This document shows, piece after piece, positions 39,857 through 47,666 of a stretch of DNA of 64,000 nt (positions are counted from its first letter, which is position 1; each line of letters opens with the position of its first letter). Origin of the DNA: Onishia taeanensis. GTDB lineage: Bacteria > Pseudomonadota > Gammaproteobacteria > Pseudomonadales > Halomonadaceae. Where the stretch lies: positions 310,001 to 374,000 of the forward strand of contig NZ_QLSX01000003.1 in NCBI RefSeq assembly GCF_003268885.1, read 5' to 3'. A program made the translations under genes and the position numbers. The notes beneath the pieces are model-generated. The model was not told where the DNA came from. It saw nothing but the letters and a program-made list of their open reading frames with translations, and did not search any database.

Positions 39857-39893
39857 AACCAAGCGCGCCGCCCACTGGGCGGCGCGCTTGGTT
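39857..39893 (+). terminator. Very stable hairpin between doeD and eutB
   Basis: A 17-base perfect stem (AACCAAGCGCGCCGCCC with its complement) has a three-base loop, 31 bases after the doeD stop. There is no T tract (GGTTATGACGG follows), so partial termination or RNA processing is possible. Confidence 0.6.
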
Positions 39894-39955
39894 ATGACGG
39901 TTGCTATGACGCTGGTTATGATGGCGGTTACCGCTATGGTTATGGTCATCCGGTG
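39891..39955. repeat. Degenerate GTTATG repeat before eutB
   Basis: Units of about 9-15 bases beginning GTTATG or GTTGCTATG recur five times (GTTATGACG, GTTGCTATGACGCTG, GTTATGATGGCG, GTTACCGCTATG, GTTATGGTCATC). They fill the rest of the doeD-eutB gap. Confidence 0.65.
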
Positions 39956-39982
39956 AAGGATGAAAGGATAAAGGAAGAGCCC

Positions 39983-40981
39983 ATGTCCCACCCCATTCAT
40001 GGCGTTACCCTAGCCGAGCTCTATAAGGCTCGCAAGCGCATCGCCGGCCAGGTGGTGCGCTCGCCGCTGGTGCGCTCGGCGCCCCTCTCGCGGCGCTTCG
40101 AGGCCGAAGTGCTGCTCAAGCTCGAGACCTGCCAGCCCACCGGCGCCTTCAAGCTGCGCGGCGCCACCAACATGATTGCCGCCCTGATCGAGCGCCATGG
40201 CCGCGAGGCGTTGGCCCGCGGCGTCACCACCGCGTCTACCGGCAACCACGGCCGGGCGGTGGCCTTCGCCGCGGCACGCCTGGGCGTGCCGGCGACCATC
40301 TGCCTGTCGACTCTGGTGCCGGCCAACAAGATCGCCGCCATCGAGTCCCTGGGCGCCACTGTCACACGCATCGGCGCCAGTCAGGACGAGGCCTTCAAGG
40401 AAGTGGCGAGGCTGGTCGACGAGGAGGGTATGACCCTGGTCCCGCCCTTCGACGATCCGCTGATTGCCGCCGGTCAGGGCACCATCGGCCTCGAGCTGCT
40501 GGAAGATGCCCCCGGTCTTGATCGGGTCTTCGTCGGGCTCTCCGGTGGCGGCCTGCTCGGCGGCATCGGCGCGGCCATGAAGGCCATTCGCCCCGAGGCC
40601 CAGATAACCGGGGTCAGCCTCAGTCGCGGGGCGGCGATGTGGAAGAGCCTGGAAGCCGGCCATCCGGTGACGGTCGAGGAGGCCGAGAGCCTTGGCGATT
40701 CGCTGGGTGGCGGTATCGGCCTGGATAATCGCTGCAGTTTTGCCCTGGTCGACGAGGTGATGGACGATCACTATCAGGTCTCCGAGGCCGCCATCGCCCA
40801 TGCCATGGTCGACATGCTCGAGAACGAGAAACTGCTGGTCGAGGGCGCTGCGGCGGTCGGGCTGGCGGCGATCGAAGAGCACCACATCGATATCCGTGGC
40901 CAGACGGTTGCGCTGATCGTCTCCGGCAACGGGGTGTCACTCGAGACCCTTGATCGGGCCCGGCGTCTCGTAGGACGCTAG
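39983..40981 (+). CDS. eutB: Ectoine-utilisation dehydratase EutB (threonine dehydratase-like)
   Basis: A 332-residue fold-II PLP enzyme. The PLP Lys lies in TGAFKLRGA, the glycine loop in VGLSGGGLLGGIG and the second motif in STGNHGRAVAFAA. In Rhizobium and Roseobacter eut clusters, EutB and EutC process the hydroxylated intermediate derived from hydroxyectoine. ATG at 39983 follows aaggaagag. Placement next to eutC supports EutB over a housekeeping threonine dehydratase. Confidence 0.9.
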   Translation: MSHPIHGVTLAELYKARKRIAGQVVRSPLVRSAPLSRRFEAEVLLKLETCQPTGAFKLRGATNMIAALIERHGREALARGVTTASTGNHGRAVAFAAARLGVPATICLSTLVPANKIAAIESLGATVTRIGASQDEAFKEVARLVDEEGMTLVPPFDDPLIAAGQGTIGLELLEDAPGLDRVFVGLSGGGLLGGIGAAMKAIRPEAQITGVSLSRGAAMWKSLEAGHPVTVEEAESLGDSLGGGIGLDNRCSFALVDEVMDDHYQVSEAAIAHAMVDMLENEKLLVEGAAAVGLAAIEEHHIDIRGQTVALIVSGNGVSLETLDRARRLVGR

Positions 40982-40988
40982 TGCACTT

Positions 40989-41019
40989 GATTCCCTCATC
41001 ACGACATTCCCTCATCAGG
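40989..41019. repeat. 16-bp direct repeat before eutC
   Basis: Two adjacent copies of about 16 bases beginning ATTCCCTCATCA lie in the short eutB-eutC gap, the second running into the eutC ribosome-binding site (caggagagg). Confidence 0.7.
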
Positions 41020-41027
41020 AGAGGCTC

Positions 41028-42005
41028 ATGCAGCTATTCGACCGGGCGGCGATCAGCGCGGCCGTGACGCTGGATCAGGACGCCCTGAGCGCCGTGGAAG
41101 CGGGCTTTGCGGCCCTGGGGCGCGGCGAGGCGGTGCAGCCGCCGATCCTGTCCATGGCCATCGAGGAGGCCAACGGCGAGGTCGACGTCAAGACCGCGCA
41201 TATTCGCGGCTTTTCCCGTTTCGCGATCAAGGTAAGCCCCGGATTCTTCGATAATCCCAAGCGAGGGCTTCCCAGCCTCAATGGTCTGATGATGGTGTTC
41301 TCGGCCCAGACCGGCTTGGTCGAGGCGGTGCTGTTCGACGAGGGCTATCTGACCATGGTGCGTACCGCCCTGGCAGGCGCCATTGCCGCCAAACACCTGT
41401 CGCGGACCGACAGTCGCCGGGTCGCGGTGCTGGGAGCCGGTGAACAGGCTAAGCGGCAGGTCGAAGCGCTGCGTCTGGTGCGCGATATCGAGGCCGTTGA
41501 TCTCTGGGCGCGTCGGCCGGAGGCGGCGAATGACTGCGCCGAGCAACTGCGCGCCATGGGGCTTGCGGTGACGGTGCATGAAAGCGTCCGGGCCGCCTGC
41601 GCCGAGGCCGACATCATCGTCACCACCACACCGTCCCAGCAGCCGATTCTCAGTGCGGCGGACCTGCCCGAGGGTGTGCACGTCACCGCCATGGGCTCGG
41701 ACAGCCCCGAGAAACGCGAACTCGATGCCAGCGTGCTGACCCGCGCCGATGCCTTCGTTTGCGACAGCCGAGCCCAGAGCGAACGTAACGGCGAGCTCAA
41801 GGCCTTCGCCGGGTCCGCTGATGGACCTTCGGCCGGGAGCGGGGCCGATGGAGAGTTGCCTTTCAAGGTCTTCGAGCTGGGCCAAGTGATTGCCGAGGGC
41901 CAGCGCCTGAGACTGACGCCGGCGACCATTACGGTCTGTGATCTTACCGGCACCGGTGTGCAGGACACCGCCATCGCGGATTTCGCCCTCAGTCGCTTAA
42001 CCTGA
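41028..42005 (+). CDS. eutC: Ectoine-utilisation protein EutC (ornithine cyclodeaminase-like)
   Basis: A 325-residue NAD-dependent enzyme of the ornithine cyclodeaminase/mu-crystallin family. The Rossmann motif VAVLGAGEQAKRQVEALRLV, the substrate segment HIRGFSRFAIKVSPGFF and the region DLTGTGVQDTAIA are clear. It works with EutB in hydroxyectoine utilisation. A Gly/Ala/Ser-rich insert (GSADGPSAGSGADGE, about residues 263-279) interrupts the C-terminal domain. The start follows caggag. Confidence 0.9.
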   Translation: MQLFDRAAISAAVTLDQDALSAVEAGFAALGRGEAVQPPILSMAIEEANGEVDVKTAHIRGFSRFAIKVSPGFFDNPKRGLPSLNGLMMVFSAQTGLVEAVLFDEGYLTMVRTALAGAIAAKHLSRTDSRRVAVLGAGEQAKRQVEALRLVRDIEAVDLWARRPEAANDCAEQLRAMGLAVTVHESVRAACAEADIIVTTTPSQQPILSAADLPEGVHVTAMGSDSPEKRELDASVLTRADAFVCDSRAQSERNGELKAFAGSADGPSAGSGADGELPFKVFELGQVIAEGQRLRLTPATITVCDLTGTGVQDTAIADFALSRLT

Positions 42006-42119
42006 GCCGTCTGGGCTTAGCCGTTTGGAATGAGTCCAGCGCTGGGGATATCTGCTAGGCCTTGGCTTGTCGCCAAGACTAAATGCTACCAAGCTGTTGA
42101 TCCGCTATTGATGCTGAAC

Positions 42120-42197
42120 GGTTCTTCAGGACGCTTCTTCAGGTCGCTTTCTTAGTATTAAGTACAAGTTCTAAGGTCTCTTTTTAAGTACTAGACA
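42120..42197. repeat. 13-bp degenerate tandem array upstream of the dehalogenase gene
   Basis: Six consecutive 13-base units drift stepwise: GGTTCTTCAGGAC, GCTTCTTCAGGTC, GCTTTCTTAGTAT, TAAGTACAAGTTC, TAAGGTCTCTTTT, TAAGTACTAGACA. The array ends 12 bases before the next start codon and so forms most of its leader. Confidence 0.75.
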
Positions 42198-42209
42198 CAA
42201 GGATGCACG

Positions 42210-42881
42210 ATGAGCAAACGCGTATTGGCCTTCGACGTCTATGGCACCCTGATCGATACCCACGGCGTGATCGCTGAACTGGAAGAGGCCCTGGGTGAGC
42301 GGGCAGCGGCCTTCTCTCAGCGCTGGCGTGACAAGCAGCTGGAGTACAGCTTCCGGCGAGGGTTGATGGGGGCCTATGCGCCTTTCTCCGACTGCACTCG
42401 TGAGGCGCTTGAGTTTACCGACCGTGCTCTGAGCGCTGGCCTTAGTGAGGGGCAGAAGGATCGCCTGATGGCTACCTACGGCAAGCTGCCGGCCTTTCCC
42501 GACGTCGCCGAGGCTCTCGAGCGCTTCACTCGGGCCGGGGTGACCTGCGTGGCCTTCTCCAACGGCACCCGCGAGGCGGTCGATGGGCTGCTGAGTCAGG
42601 CCGGGCTGCGCGATCACTTCGACGACATCGTAAGCGTCGATGAGATCAAGCGATTCAAGCCCGATCCTGCGGTCTATTCCCACCTGCGCGACCGCATGGA
42701 GAGCGAGGCCCAGGACACCTGGCTGATTTCCAGCAATCCCTTCGACGTGATCGGGGCCCGCCATGCCGGCCTGCATGCCGCCTGGATAAGGCGCAGCGCC
42801 GAGGCACCCTTTGATGCCTGGGGCGGCGAGCCCGACTTCACGGTCGGCGATCTCTGGGAATTGGCCGATCGGCTTATCTAG
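42210..42881 (+). CDS. Haloacid dehalogenase, type II (HAD superfamily)
   Basis: A 223-residue hydrolase. The nucleophile Asp lies in FDVYGTLIDTHG, the second motif in FSNGTREAVD, the Lys in IKRFKPDPAVY and the acidic motif in SSNPFDVIGARHAG. Length and motifs fit L-2-haloacid dehalogenases, although many such proteins act on other 2-substituted acids. It starts about 200 bases after eutC and may use its own promoter. Confidence 0.88.
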   Translation: MSKRVLAFDVYGTLIDTHGVIAELEEALGERAAAFSQRWRDKQLEYSFRRGLMGAYAPFSDCTREALEFTDRALSAGLSEGQKDRLMATYGKLPAFPDVAEALERFTRAGVTCVAFSNGTREAVDGLLSQAGLRDHFDDIVSVDEIKRFKPDPAVYSHLRDRMESEAQDTWLISSNPFDVIGARHAGLHAAWIRRSAEAPFDAWGGEPDFTVGDLWELADRLI

Positions 42882-42895
42882 GCGTCATGCAGCAA

Positions 42896-42926
42896 CGACC
42901 GCCCCGGCCTCGCGCCGGGGCGGTCG
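42896..42926. terminator. Convergent hairpin after the dehalogenase gene
   Basis: A 13-base perfect stem (CGACCGCCCCGGC with its complement) has a five-base loop. It lies between convergent genes and may serve both; T tracts are weak on both sides. Confidence 0.65.
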
Positions 42927-42957
42927 CTCAGGCTAGCCGTCAGCCATCGACGATGGA

Positions 42958-43179
42958 TCAGCGCCGGGTTGAGGTGTCGTCACCTTCGTCCGCGGGCGGC
43001 TCATCGTCGAAGCGACGGCCGGCCTGGTGCAGCAGGTCGAACTGGGCATTGCAGTGGCGACAGGCACGACACATGCCCAGGTGAAAGCGCAGCGAAAAGC
43101 GCTCGCCAAGGCTGAGTGTGGCGTCCAGACGCTTGGACATCAGCCGGGTCGCTTCCCGGCACATCATCACCTTGATCAT
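42958..43179 (-). CDS. Zinc-finger anti-sigma factor
   Basis: A 73-residue protein with the zf-HC2 anti-sigma pattern: Cys7 (MMCREATRLMSKRLD), His33 in FHLGMCRACRHC and the Cys pair that follows. It should bind and inhibit the sigma factor encoded just upstream. Its start codon overlaps the sigma stop by four bases. There is no membrane segment, so it is a soluble type, probably redox- or zinc-responsive. Confidence 0.88.
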   Translation of the reverse strand: MIKVMMCREATRLMSKRLDATLSLGERFSLRFHLGMCRACRHCNAQFDLLHQAGRRFDDEPPADEGDDTSTRR

Positions 43180-43784
43180 TTTTCTTGCTCCGACAGGCCG
43201 TGCTCCGAGAGATAGCCGCGCTCGATGCAGGCCCGCAGGCGCAGGCGAGCACGGTGCAGGATCACCCAGCAGTTGTTCTCTTTGAGCCCGGTCTCCTTGC
43301 AGATGTCCGCGGTGGAAAGTCCCATCAGTTCGCGCAGCGAGAAGACGCGGGCGATGTTCTCCGGCAGGGCAATCATGCAGGTGTCAAAGACCCGCCAGAA
43401 ATGCTCGTTGGCGAAGGTGGCTTCCGGGTCGCCCCAGTCCGAGGGGCGGGCGGCGAGCTGCCAGTGCCCGCTCTGTTGAAACTGCCGGTCGATGGCCTCG
43501 TCGTCGCTTTCGTCGTCGAAGGGCTGCCACTTGCCCTGGCGGCGCTGGGCGCGCAGGGCATCTAGGATCTTGTACTTGAGGATGCCGAACACCCAGGTCT
43601 CGTAACCGGAACGCCCCGCGAAGTCGTCGTCCTTCTCGATGGCTGTGGCCAGCGCTTCCTGCACGGCATCCTCGGCCAGTGCCGGTTCCCTGAGCTGCAG
43701 CCGTGCGAAGGACACCAGCCGAGGCCGCACGGCCGCCAGGCGCTGCATCCTTGCGTTGGTGTCTTGCGTTGTTCCCGCCGCCAT
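43176..43784 (-). CDS. ECF-type RNA polymerase sigma factor
   Basis: A 202-residue sigma-70 family factor. Region 2 (LAEDAVQEALATAIEKDDDFAG, YETWVFGILKYKILDALRAQRR) and region 4 (LPENIARVFSLRELMGLSTADICKETGLKENNCWVILHRARLRLR) are present, joined by a longer linker. ATG at 43784 has agggg upstream; a longer frame to 43898 lacks support. It pairs with the zf-HC2 anti-sigma. Resembles the TIGR02943 group. Targets are not known. Confidence 0.9.
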   Translation of the reverse strand: MAAGTTQDTNARMQRLAAVRPRLVSFARLQLREPALAEDAVQEALATAIEKDDDFAGRSGYETWVFGILKYKILDALRAQRRQGKWQPFDDESDDEAIDRQFQQSGHWQLAARPSDWGDPEATFANEHFWRVFDTCMIALPENIARVFSLRELMGLSTADICKETGLKENNCWVILHRARLRLRACIERGYLSEHGLSEQEK

Positions 43785-43837
43785 GTCATCCCCTGTCGTC
43801 GATCGCTCTTCGTAGCATGATCCGCCGATGCGAAACA

Positions 43838-44464
43838 TCAAGGCGAGGTGTCTTGGTTCTGCCAGCGGGCCACATCTTCGGGCCGATCGACGTCCCATAC
43901 CTTGGCAGGCTGCGCGAGTCGCCAGCCCAGGCTGTCGGCTCGGGTCAGCGTCTGGGCAAGCACTCGATCACTGCCCCAGGCGATATCCGTGAAGAATGCC
44001 TGACAAGGCGCCCGCAGCCCCACCAGTGCATAGCCGCCGTCCTCGGCGGGCAGTAGCACGCCGTCATGGTGGGCCAGTGCCGCGTGACAGTCGGCCAGCA
44101 GTTGAGGCGCCAGCACCGGGCAGTCGCTGCCCACCAAGAGTCCCGGGGCGCCCATGGCCTCGAGCGCCGTGAACATGCGCACGCCTAGGTCGCCCTCAGG
44201 CTGGGGGCGCAGGCTGATGCCATGGCGCTCGGCGAATTCCACGAACAGCGGGTGGTCATGCTCGAGGCTGGTCCACAGCACGATGCGGTGGGCCGGAGTG
44301 GCGGCCAGTGCGACCTTCAGGGTCTGACGTAGCAGCTGCTCGTGCAGCCTGGCCGCGGTCTCGGGGGCGAAGGTAGGGGTCAGCCGCGTCTTGACCCGTC
44401 CCGGCACGGGGGCCTTGGCGAGAATCGCCAAGGGGAAGCCGTCGTTAAGCGGATCAGCGTGCAT
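43838..44464 (-). CDS. DUF2064 (TIGR04282-like) nucleotidyl/glycosyl-transferase-fold protein
   Basis: A 208-residue GT-A-fold protein. Motifs are LAILAKAPVPGRVKTRLTP (sugar-nucleotide/NTP site), LVGSDCPVL and LLPAEDGGYALVGL. Family members are named for arsenosugar biosynthesis in some genomes, but no arsM or arsS is here. The start overlaps the adjacent glycosyltransferase stop by 11 bases, so the two act together. Its true donor is unknown. Confidence 0.85.
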   Translation of the reverse strand: MHADPLNDGFPLAILAKAPVPGRVKTRLTPTFAPETAARLHEQLLRQTLKVALAATPAHRIVLWTSLEHDHPLFVEFAERHGISLRPQPEGDLGVRMFTALEAMGAPGLLVGSDCPVLAPQLLADCHAALAHHDGVLLPAEDGGYALVGLRAPCQAFFTDIAWGSDRVLAQTLTRADSLGWRLAQPAKVWDVDRPEDVARWQNQDTSP

Positions 44465-45170
44465 GGCGGTACTCCTCGGCCAGCCGTTGGCAGTCCTCGC
44501 CGCGCCAGTAGCGATAGCGCAGCCGCCACATCAGCAGCATGGTGACCCACAGGCCGTTGTTCTCCCAGCGTCGCCCGGAACTCACCACCCGCGCGCGCAG
44601 GCAGGCCGGCCTCGATAGGTGTTTCAAGCGTTTGCTGATCTCGATGTCCTCCATCAGCGGTTGATCGGGATAGCCGCCCACGGCCTCGAAGGCGGCGCGG
44701 GTCATGAACAGGGCCTGGTCGCCGGTGGCGATGCCGGTGAGTCTCGAGCGCCAGTTCATGCAGAAGGCGATGACACCCAGCATGCTCTGCTCACCTGATA
44801 GGCGAATGTCGAAGCGCCCCCAGCAGCGTGAGCCAGACAAGGCCTTGGCGATCAGTCGGTCGGCACGGCGGGGCAGTTTCGTATCGGCGTGCAGGAACAA
44901 GAGCTGCTCGCCACGACTGGTCCGGGCGCCCAGGTTCATCTGCCTGGCGCGGCCCGGTTCGCTGGATAGCACTCGGCTGGCGTGGCGCTTGGCAATCGCC
45001 ACGGTGTCGTCCTGGCTGCCGCCATCGACGACGATCAGCTCGACGCCGCACACCCACAGGCCGAGCAGGGCGGTCAGCTGGCTTTCGATGCTGGCCGCCT
45101 CGTTCAGGGTGGGAATGATGATGCTCAGGCGCGGGGGGCGGGAGAGGACTATGGATACGGGCATGGTCAC
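44454..45170 (-). CDS. Family 2 glycosyltransferase (TIGR04283-like)
   Basis: A 238-residue GT2 enzyme. LSIIIPTLNEAASI opens the nucleotide-binding domain; VVDGGSQDDTVAIAK and FLHADTKLP (DXD-like acidic site) follow, then GDQALFMTRAAFEAVGGYP and MEDIEISKRLK. One weak hydrophobic segment lies near the end. It is coupled to the DUF2064 gene. Acceptor unknown. Confidence 0.87.
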   Translation of the reverse strand: MTMPVSIVLSRPPRLSIIIPTLNEAASIESQLTALLGLWVCGVELIVVDGGSQDDTVAIAKRHASRVLSSEPGRARQMNLGARTSRGEQLLFLHADTKLPRRADRLIAKALSGSRCWGRFDIRLSGEQSMLGVIAFCMNWRSRLTGIATGDQALFMTRAAFEAVGGYPDQPLMEDIEISKRLKHLSRPACLRARVVSSGRRWENNGLWVTMLLMWRLRYRYWRGEDCQRLAEEYRHAR

Positions 45171-45183
45171 TGGCTTGGACGAG

Positions 45184-45217
45184 GCATGGATAGGGTCAAT
45201 GCATGGATGGGGTCAAG
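45184..45217. repeat. 17-bp direct repeat crossing the ATPase stop codon
   Basis: Two adjacent 17-base copies (GCATGGATAGGGTCAAT and GCATGGATGGGGTCAAG). The second contains the minus-strand TGA stop of the ABC ATPase gene at 45213-45215. Confidence 0.8.
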
Positions 45218-45968
45218 GCTGGGCTCCCAGCTCGATGACCGGACCGCCGGCGGCCTTCGCATCGGCCGCATCGTGGGTCACCATCAGCGCCGGGAGGCCA
45301 AGGCGCTGCACCCGCGTGAAGACCAGCGAACGCATTTCTTGGCGCAGCGAGGCATCGAGCTTCGAGAAGGGCTCATCCAGCAGCATGGCACAGGGCTTTG
45401 AGAGCAGCACCCGCATCAGCGCCACCCGTGAGCGCTGGCCGCCAGATAGCGTGGTCGGGTCGCGGTCGGCGAAGCCGGCCATTCCGATTTCTTCGAGCGC
45501 TGCCTCTATTTTCTCGTGTCGTGCCCGCCGAGTCTCTTTCCGGGACCCTTTCCCGGATGCATTCAAGGACTCCTTCCGGGGCATGCCGAAGGCCAGGTTG
45601 CCGCCGACGCTCAGGTGGGGGAAGAGCAGCGGGTCCTGAAACAACAGGCCCAGCTGGCGCGCCTCGGCCGGCAGGCGAGTCAGGTCGCTGTCATTGAGCA
45701 GCACCCGCCCCTGGCCGGTGAAGGCGGGCGCCAGGAAGCCGGCCAGGTAGGCAAGCAGGGTCGACTTGCCGACGCCTGACGGGCCCATCAGCGTCAGCAC
45801 CTCGCCCGGGGCGATGCGGGCATCCAGCGATAGCAGCGGGCGGCCGCCCTGGTCGATGCGTATGTCCTCGAGGATCAGGGCATGCCCGGTGGAAAGGCGG
45901 CCGTCTGACGTGCGCTCAGCGCTCGTATGGATAGCCCCGCTAGGGGAAAGGGTATCGAGAGGGGTCAC
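45213..45968 (-). CDS. ynjD: ABC transporter ATP-binding protein (YnjD type)
   Basis: A 251-residue ATPase. Walker A (GPSGVGKSTLLAYL), signature (LSGGQRSRVALMRVLL), Walker B (AMLLDEPFSKLD) and switch His (VTHDAADAK) are present. A short Lys/Arg-rich insert (MPRKESLNASGKGSRKETRR, residues about 126-145) lies between the Q loop and signature and is unusual. It overlaps the permease stop by four bases. Confidence 0.9.
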   Translation of the reverse strand: MTPLDTLSPSGAIHTSAERTSDGRLSTGHALILEDIRIDQGGRPLLSLDARIAPGEVLTLMGPSGVGKSTLLAYLAGFLAPAFTGQGRVLLNDSDLTRLPAEARQLGLLFQDPLLFPHLSVGGNLAFGMPRKESLNASGKGSRKETRRARHEKIEAALEEIGMAGFADRDPTTLSGGQRSRVALMRVLLSKPCAMLLDEPFSKLDASLRQEMRSLVFTRVQRLGLPALMVTHDAADAKAAGGPVIELGAQP

Positions 45969-47662
45969 GGATTGAGTACTCCACTTCGGTGACGCATCAG
46001 CAGGCGGGGCAGGGCCAGGGCCAGGGTGAAGCCCAGGGCCGGCAGCAGCAGCTGCATCAGTGCATAGACGGCGGTCAGGCGGCGGTCGCCACCGCTTGCC
46101 AGGCTTACCGCCTCGGTAGTCAGCGTGGACAGGCGACCGGCGCTCATCAGCAGAGTCGGCAGATACTGGCCGACGCTTACCGAGAAGCCGACCGCCGCGG
46201 CGGTCAGGATCGGAACCGTCAGCAGCGGCAGGCGTACGCGCACAAAGAGGCTGGCCGGGGAATGGCCGAGGCTCGCCGCCACCTGTGCCCAGCGAGGGTC
46301 CAGACGCCGATAGCTCTCGGCAAGCGACAGGAAGACATAGGGCAGCACGAAGAGGCTATGGGCCAGAATCACGGCCAATGCTCCCGGGGCCAGGCCGGCC
46401 TGAACCTGCAGCTGGACCAGACCGAACAGGAAGGCGACCGGCGGTACGACTAACGGCAGATACAGCACCAGTTCTGCCCAGGCGGCCATGCCACGGTTGC
46501 GCAGATGCTCGGCCTCCAGAGCGCCGACGGTCAATACCAGCGACAGCCCGGTGGCGGCCAGGCCGATCAGCGCCGTCTGTGCCAGCGGGTCCTTGAGGCC
46601 GGGCAGCGCCCCCTGCCAGGCGTGCAGGCTCAAGGGGTTTGGCAGCGCTGCCGGGAAGGGCCACCAGGCGGCCAGTGACCACAGCACCAACCCCACGAGG
46701 CTGCCGCCGAGCAGCAGGACGGCCAGCAGGGTGGTGAGCCCGCCGGCGCCGGCCCACAGACGGTCGCCGGCCTGGCGGCGGCCGCTGGTCAGGGCGGTCC
46801 GGGTCAGGCGTGCGACCAGTCGTTCGCCGAGCCACCACAGGCCGAGCGCCGCCAGGGTCACGCCGAGCTGCAACAGGGCCGCCGCCGAGGCGACGAAGCG
46901 CATGGAAAGGTCCGGGTCGTTGATCCAGCGCACCACCGCCACTGCGAGCGGCGGCGGGGTGGTGGGGCCGAGGATCATGGCCACTTCGACATTGGCGGAG
47001 GCGAAGGCGATCACCGCATAGATCGGCAGGCGAATCAGTGGGTAGAGCCCCGGCAGCACCGCCTTGGCGAAGGCGGTGACTGGCGCATAGCCCAGCGAGC
47101 GGGCCAGCCGCAGCCGTGCCTGGGCCTGGCACTGGGGCAGGGCGGCCAGGCTCATCAGTAACAGAAAGGGCACCTCCTTGATGACCAGGCCGATGGTGAG
47201 GCCCAGGCCCCAGGGGTCGCCGGGGAAGAGATAGTCCGGCGGCGTGTCCCAGCCGCTGGGCCAGGGGGAGATCATACGGCTGGCGAGCCCCGAGGGGGTA
47301 AGCAGGAAGGCAATGCCGATGGCGGCAGCGGCATGTGGCACCGCCAGCAGGGGCGACAGCAGTCGTCTCACCAGGGCCAGGGCCCGTGTCTCGGCGAAGG
47401 CGCCGAGAAACAGCATGACGATGGCCAGCGAGATCAGCGAACTGGCAAGCCCGGCGCTCAGGCTCAGGCGCACCATGTCGGCAAGTCCCGGCGTCGCCAC
47501 CAGGGTCCGCCAGTGCTCAAGGGTCAGTTCATCGCCGCCGAGTGCCGGCAGCCAGCCCAGCGCCGGGGCTAGAATCCCGGCGAGTCCCCCGGCCACCGGC
47601 AGGCTGAGCAGGGCCATGGCGAGCCAGGGGATGGTGCGGATGGTCGGTGAGAAGAGGCGCAT
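45965..47662 (-). CDS. ynjC: ABC transporter permease, fused double type (YnjC)
   Basis: A 565-residue permease with two homologous halves of about six helices each, as in YnjC and ThiP. ATG at 47662 (MRLFSPTIRTIPWLAMALL) is chosen because the upstream frame extension overlaps the binding-protein gene. EAA-like loops are seen at CQAQARLRLARSLGYAPVTAFAKAVLPGLYP and DPRWAQVAASLGHSPASLFVRVRLPLL (ends CQAQA, RLPLL). Substrate unknown; thiamine-like or phosphonate-type solutes have been proposed for the family. Confidence 0.88.
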   Translation of the reverse strand: MRLFSPTIRTIPWLAMALLSLPVAGGLAGILAPALGWLPALGGDELTLEHWRTLVATPGLADMVRLSLSAGLASSLISLAIVMLFLGAFAETRALALVRRLLSPLLAVPHAAAAIGIAFLLTPSGLASRMISPWPSGWDTPPDYLFPGDPWGLGLTIGLVIKEVPFLLLMSLAALPQCQAQARLRLARSLGYAPVTAFAKAVLPGLYPLIRLPIYAVIAFASANVEVAMILGPTTPPPLAVAVVRWINDPDLSMRFVASAAALLQLGVTLAALGLWWLGERLVARLTRTALTSGRRQAGDRLWAGAGGLTTLLAVLLLGGSLVGLVLWSLAAWWPFPAALPNPLSLHAWQGALPGLKDPLAQTALIGLAATGLSLVLTVGALEAEHLRNRGMAAWAELVLYLPLVVPPVAFLFGLVQLQVQAGLAPGALAVILAHSLFVLPYVFLSLAESYRRLDPRWAQVAASLGHSPASLFVRVRLPLLTVPILTAAAVGFSVSVGQYLPTLLMSAGRLSTLTTEAVSLASGGDRRLTAVYALMQLLLPALGFTLALALPRLLMRHRSGVLNP

Positions 47663-47666
47663 CGGG

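Noticed and set aside
43838-45170. Arsenosugar biosynthesis operon
   Set aside because: Only the DUF2064 and GT2 genes are present; arsM and arsS are absent here.
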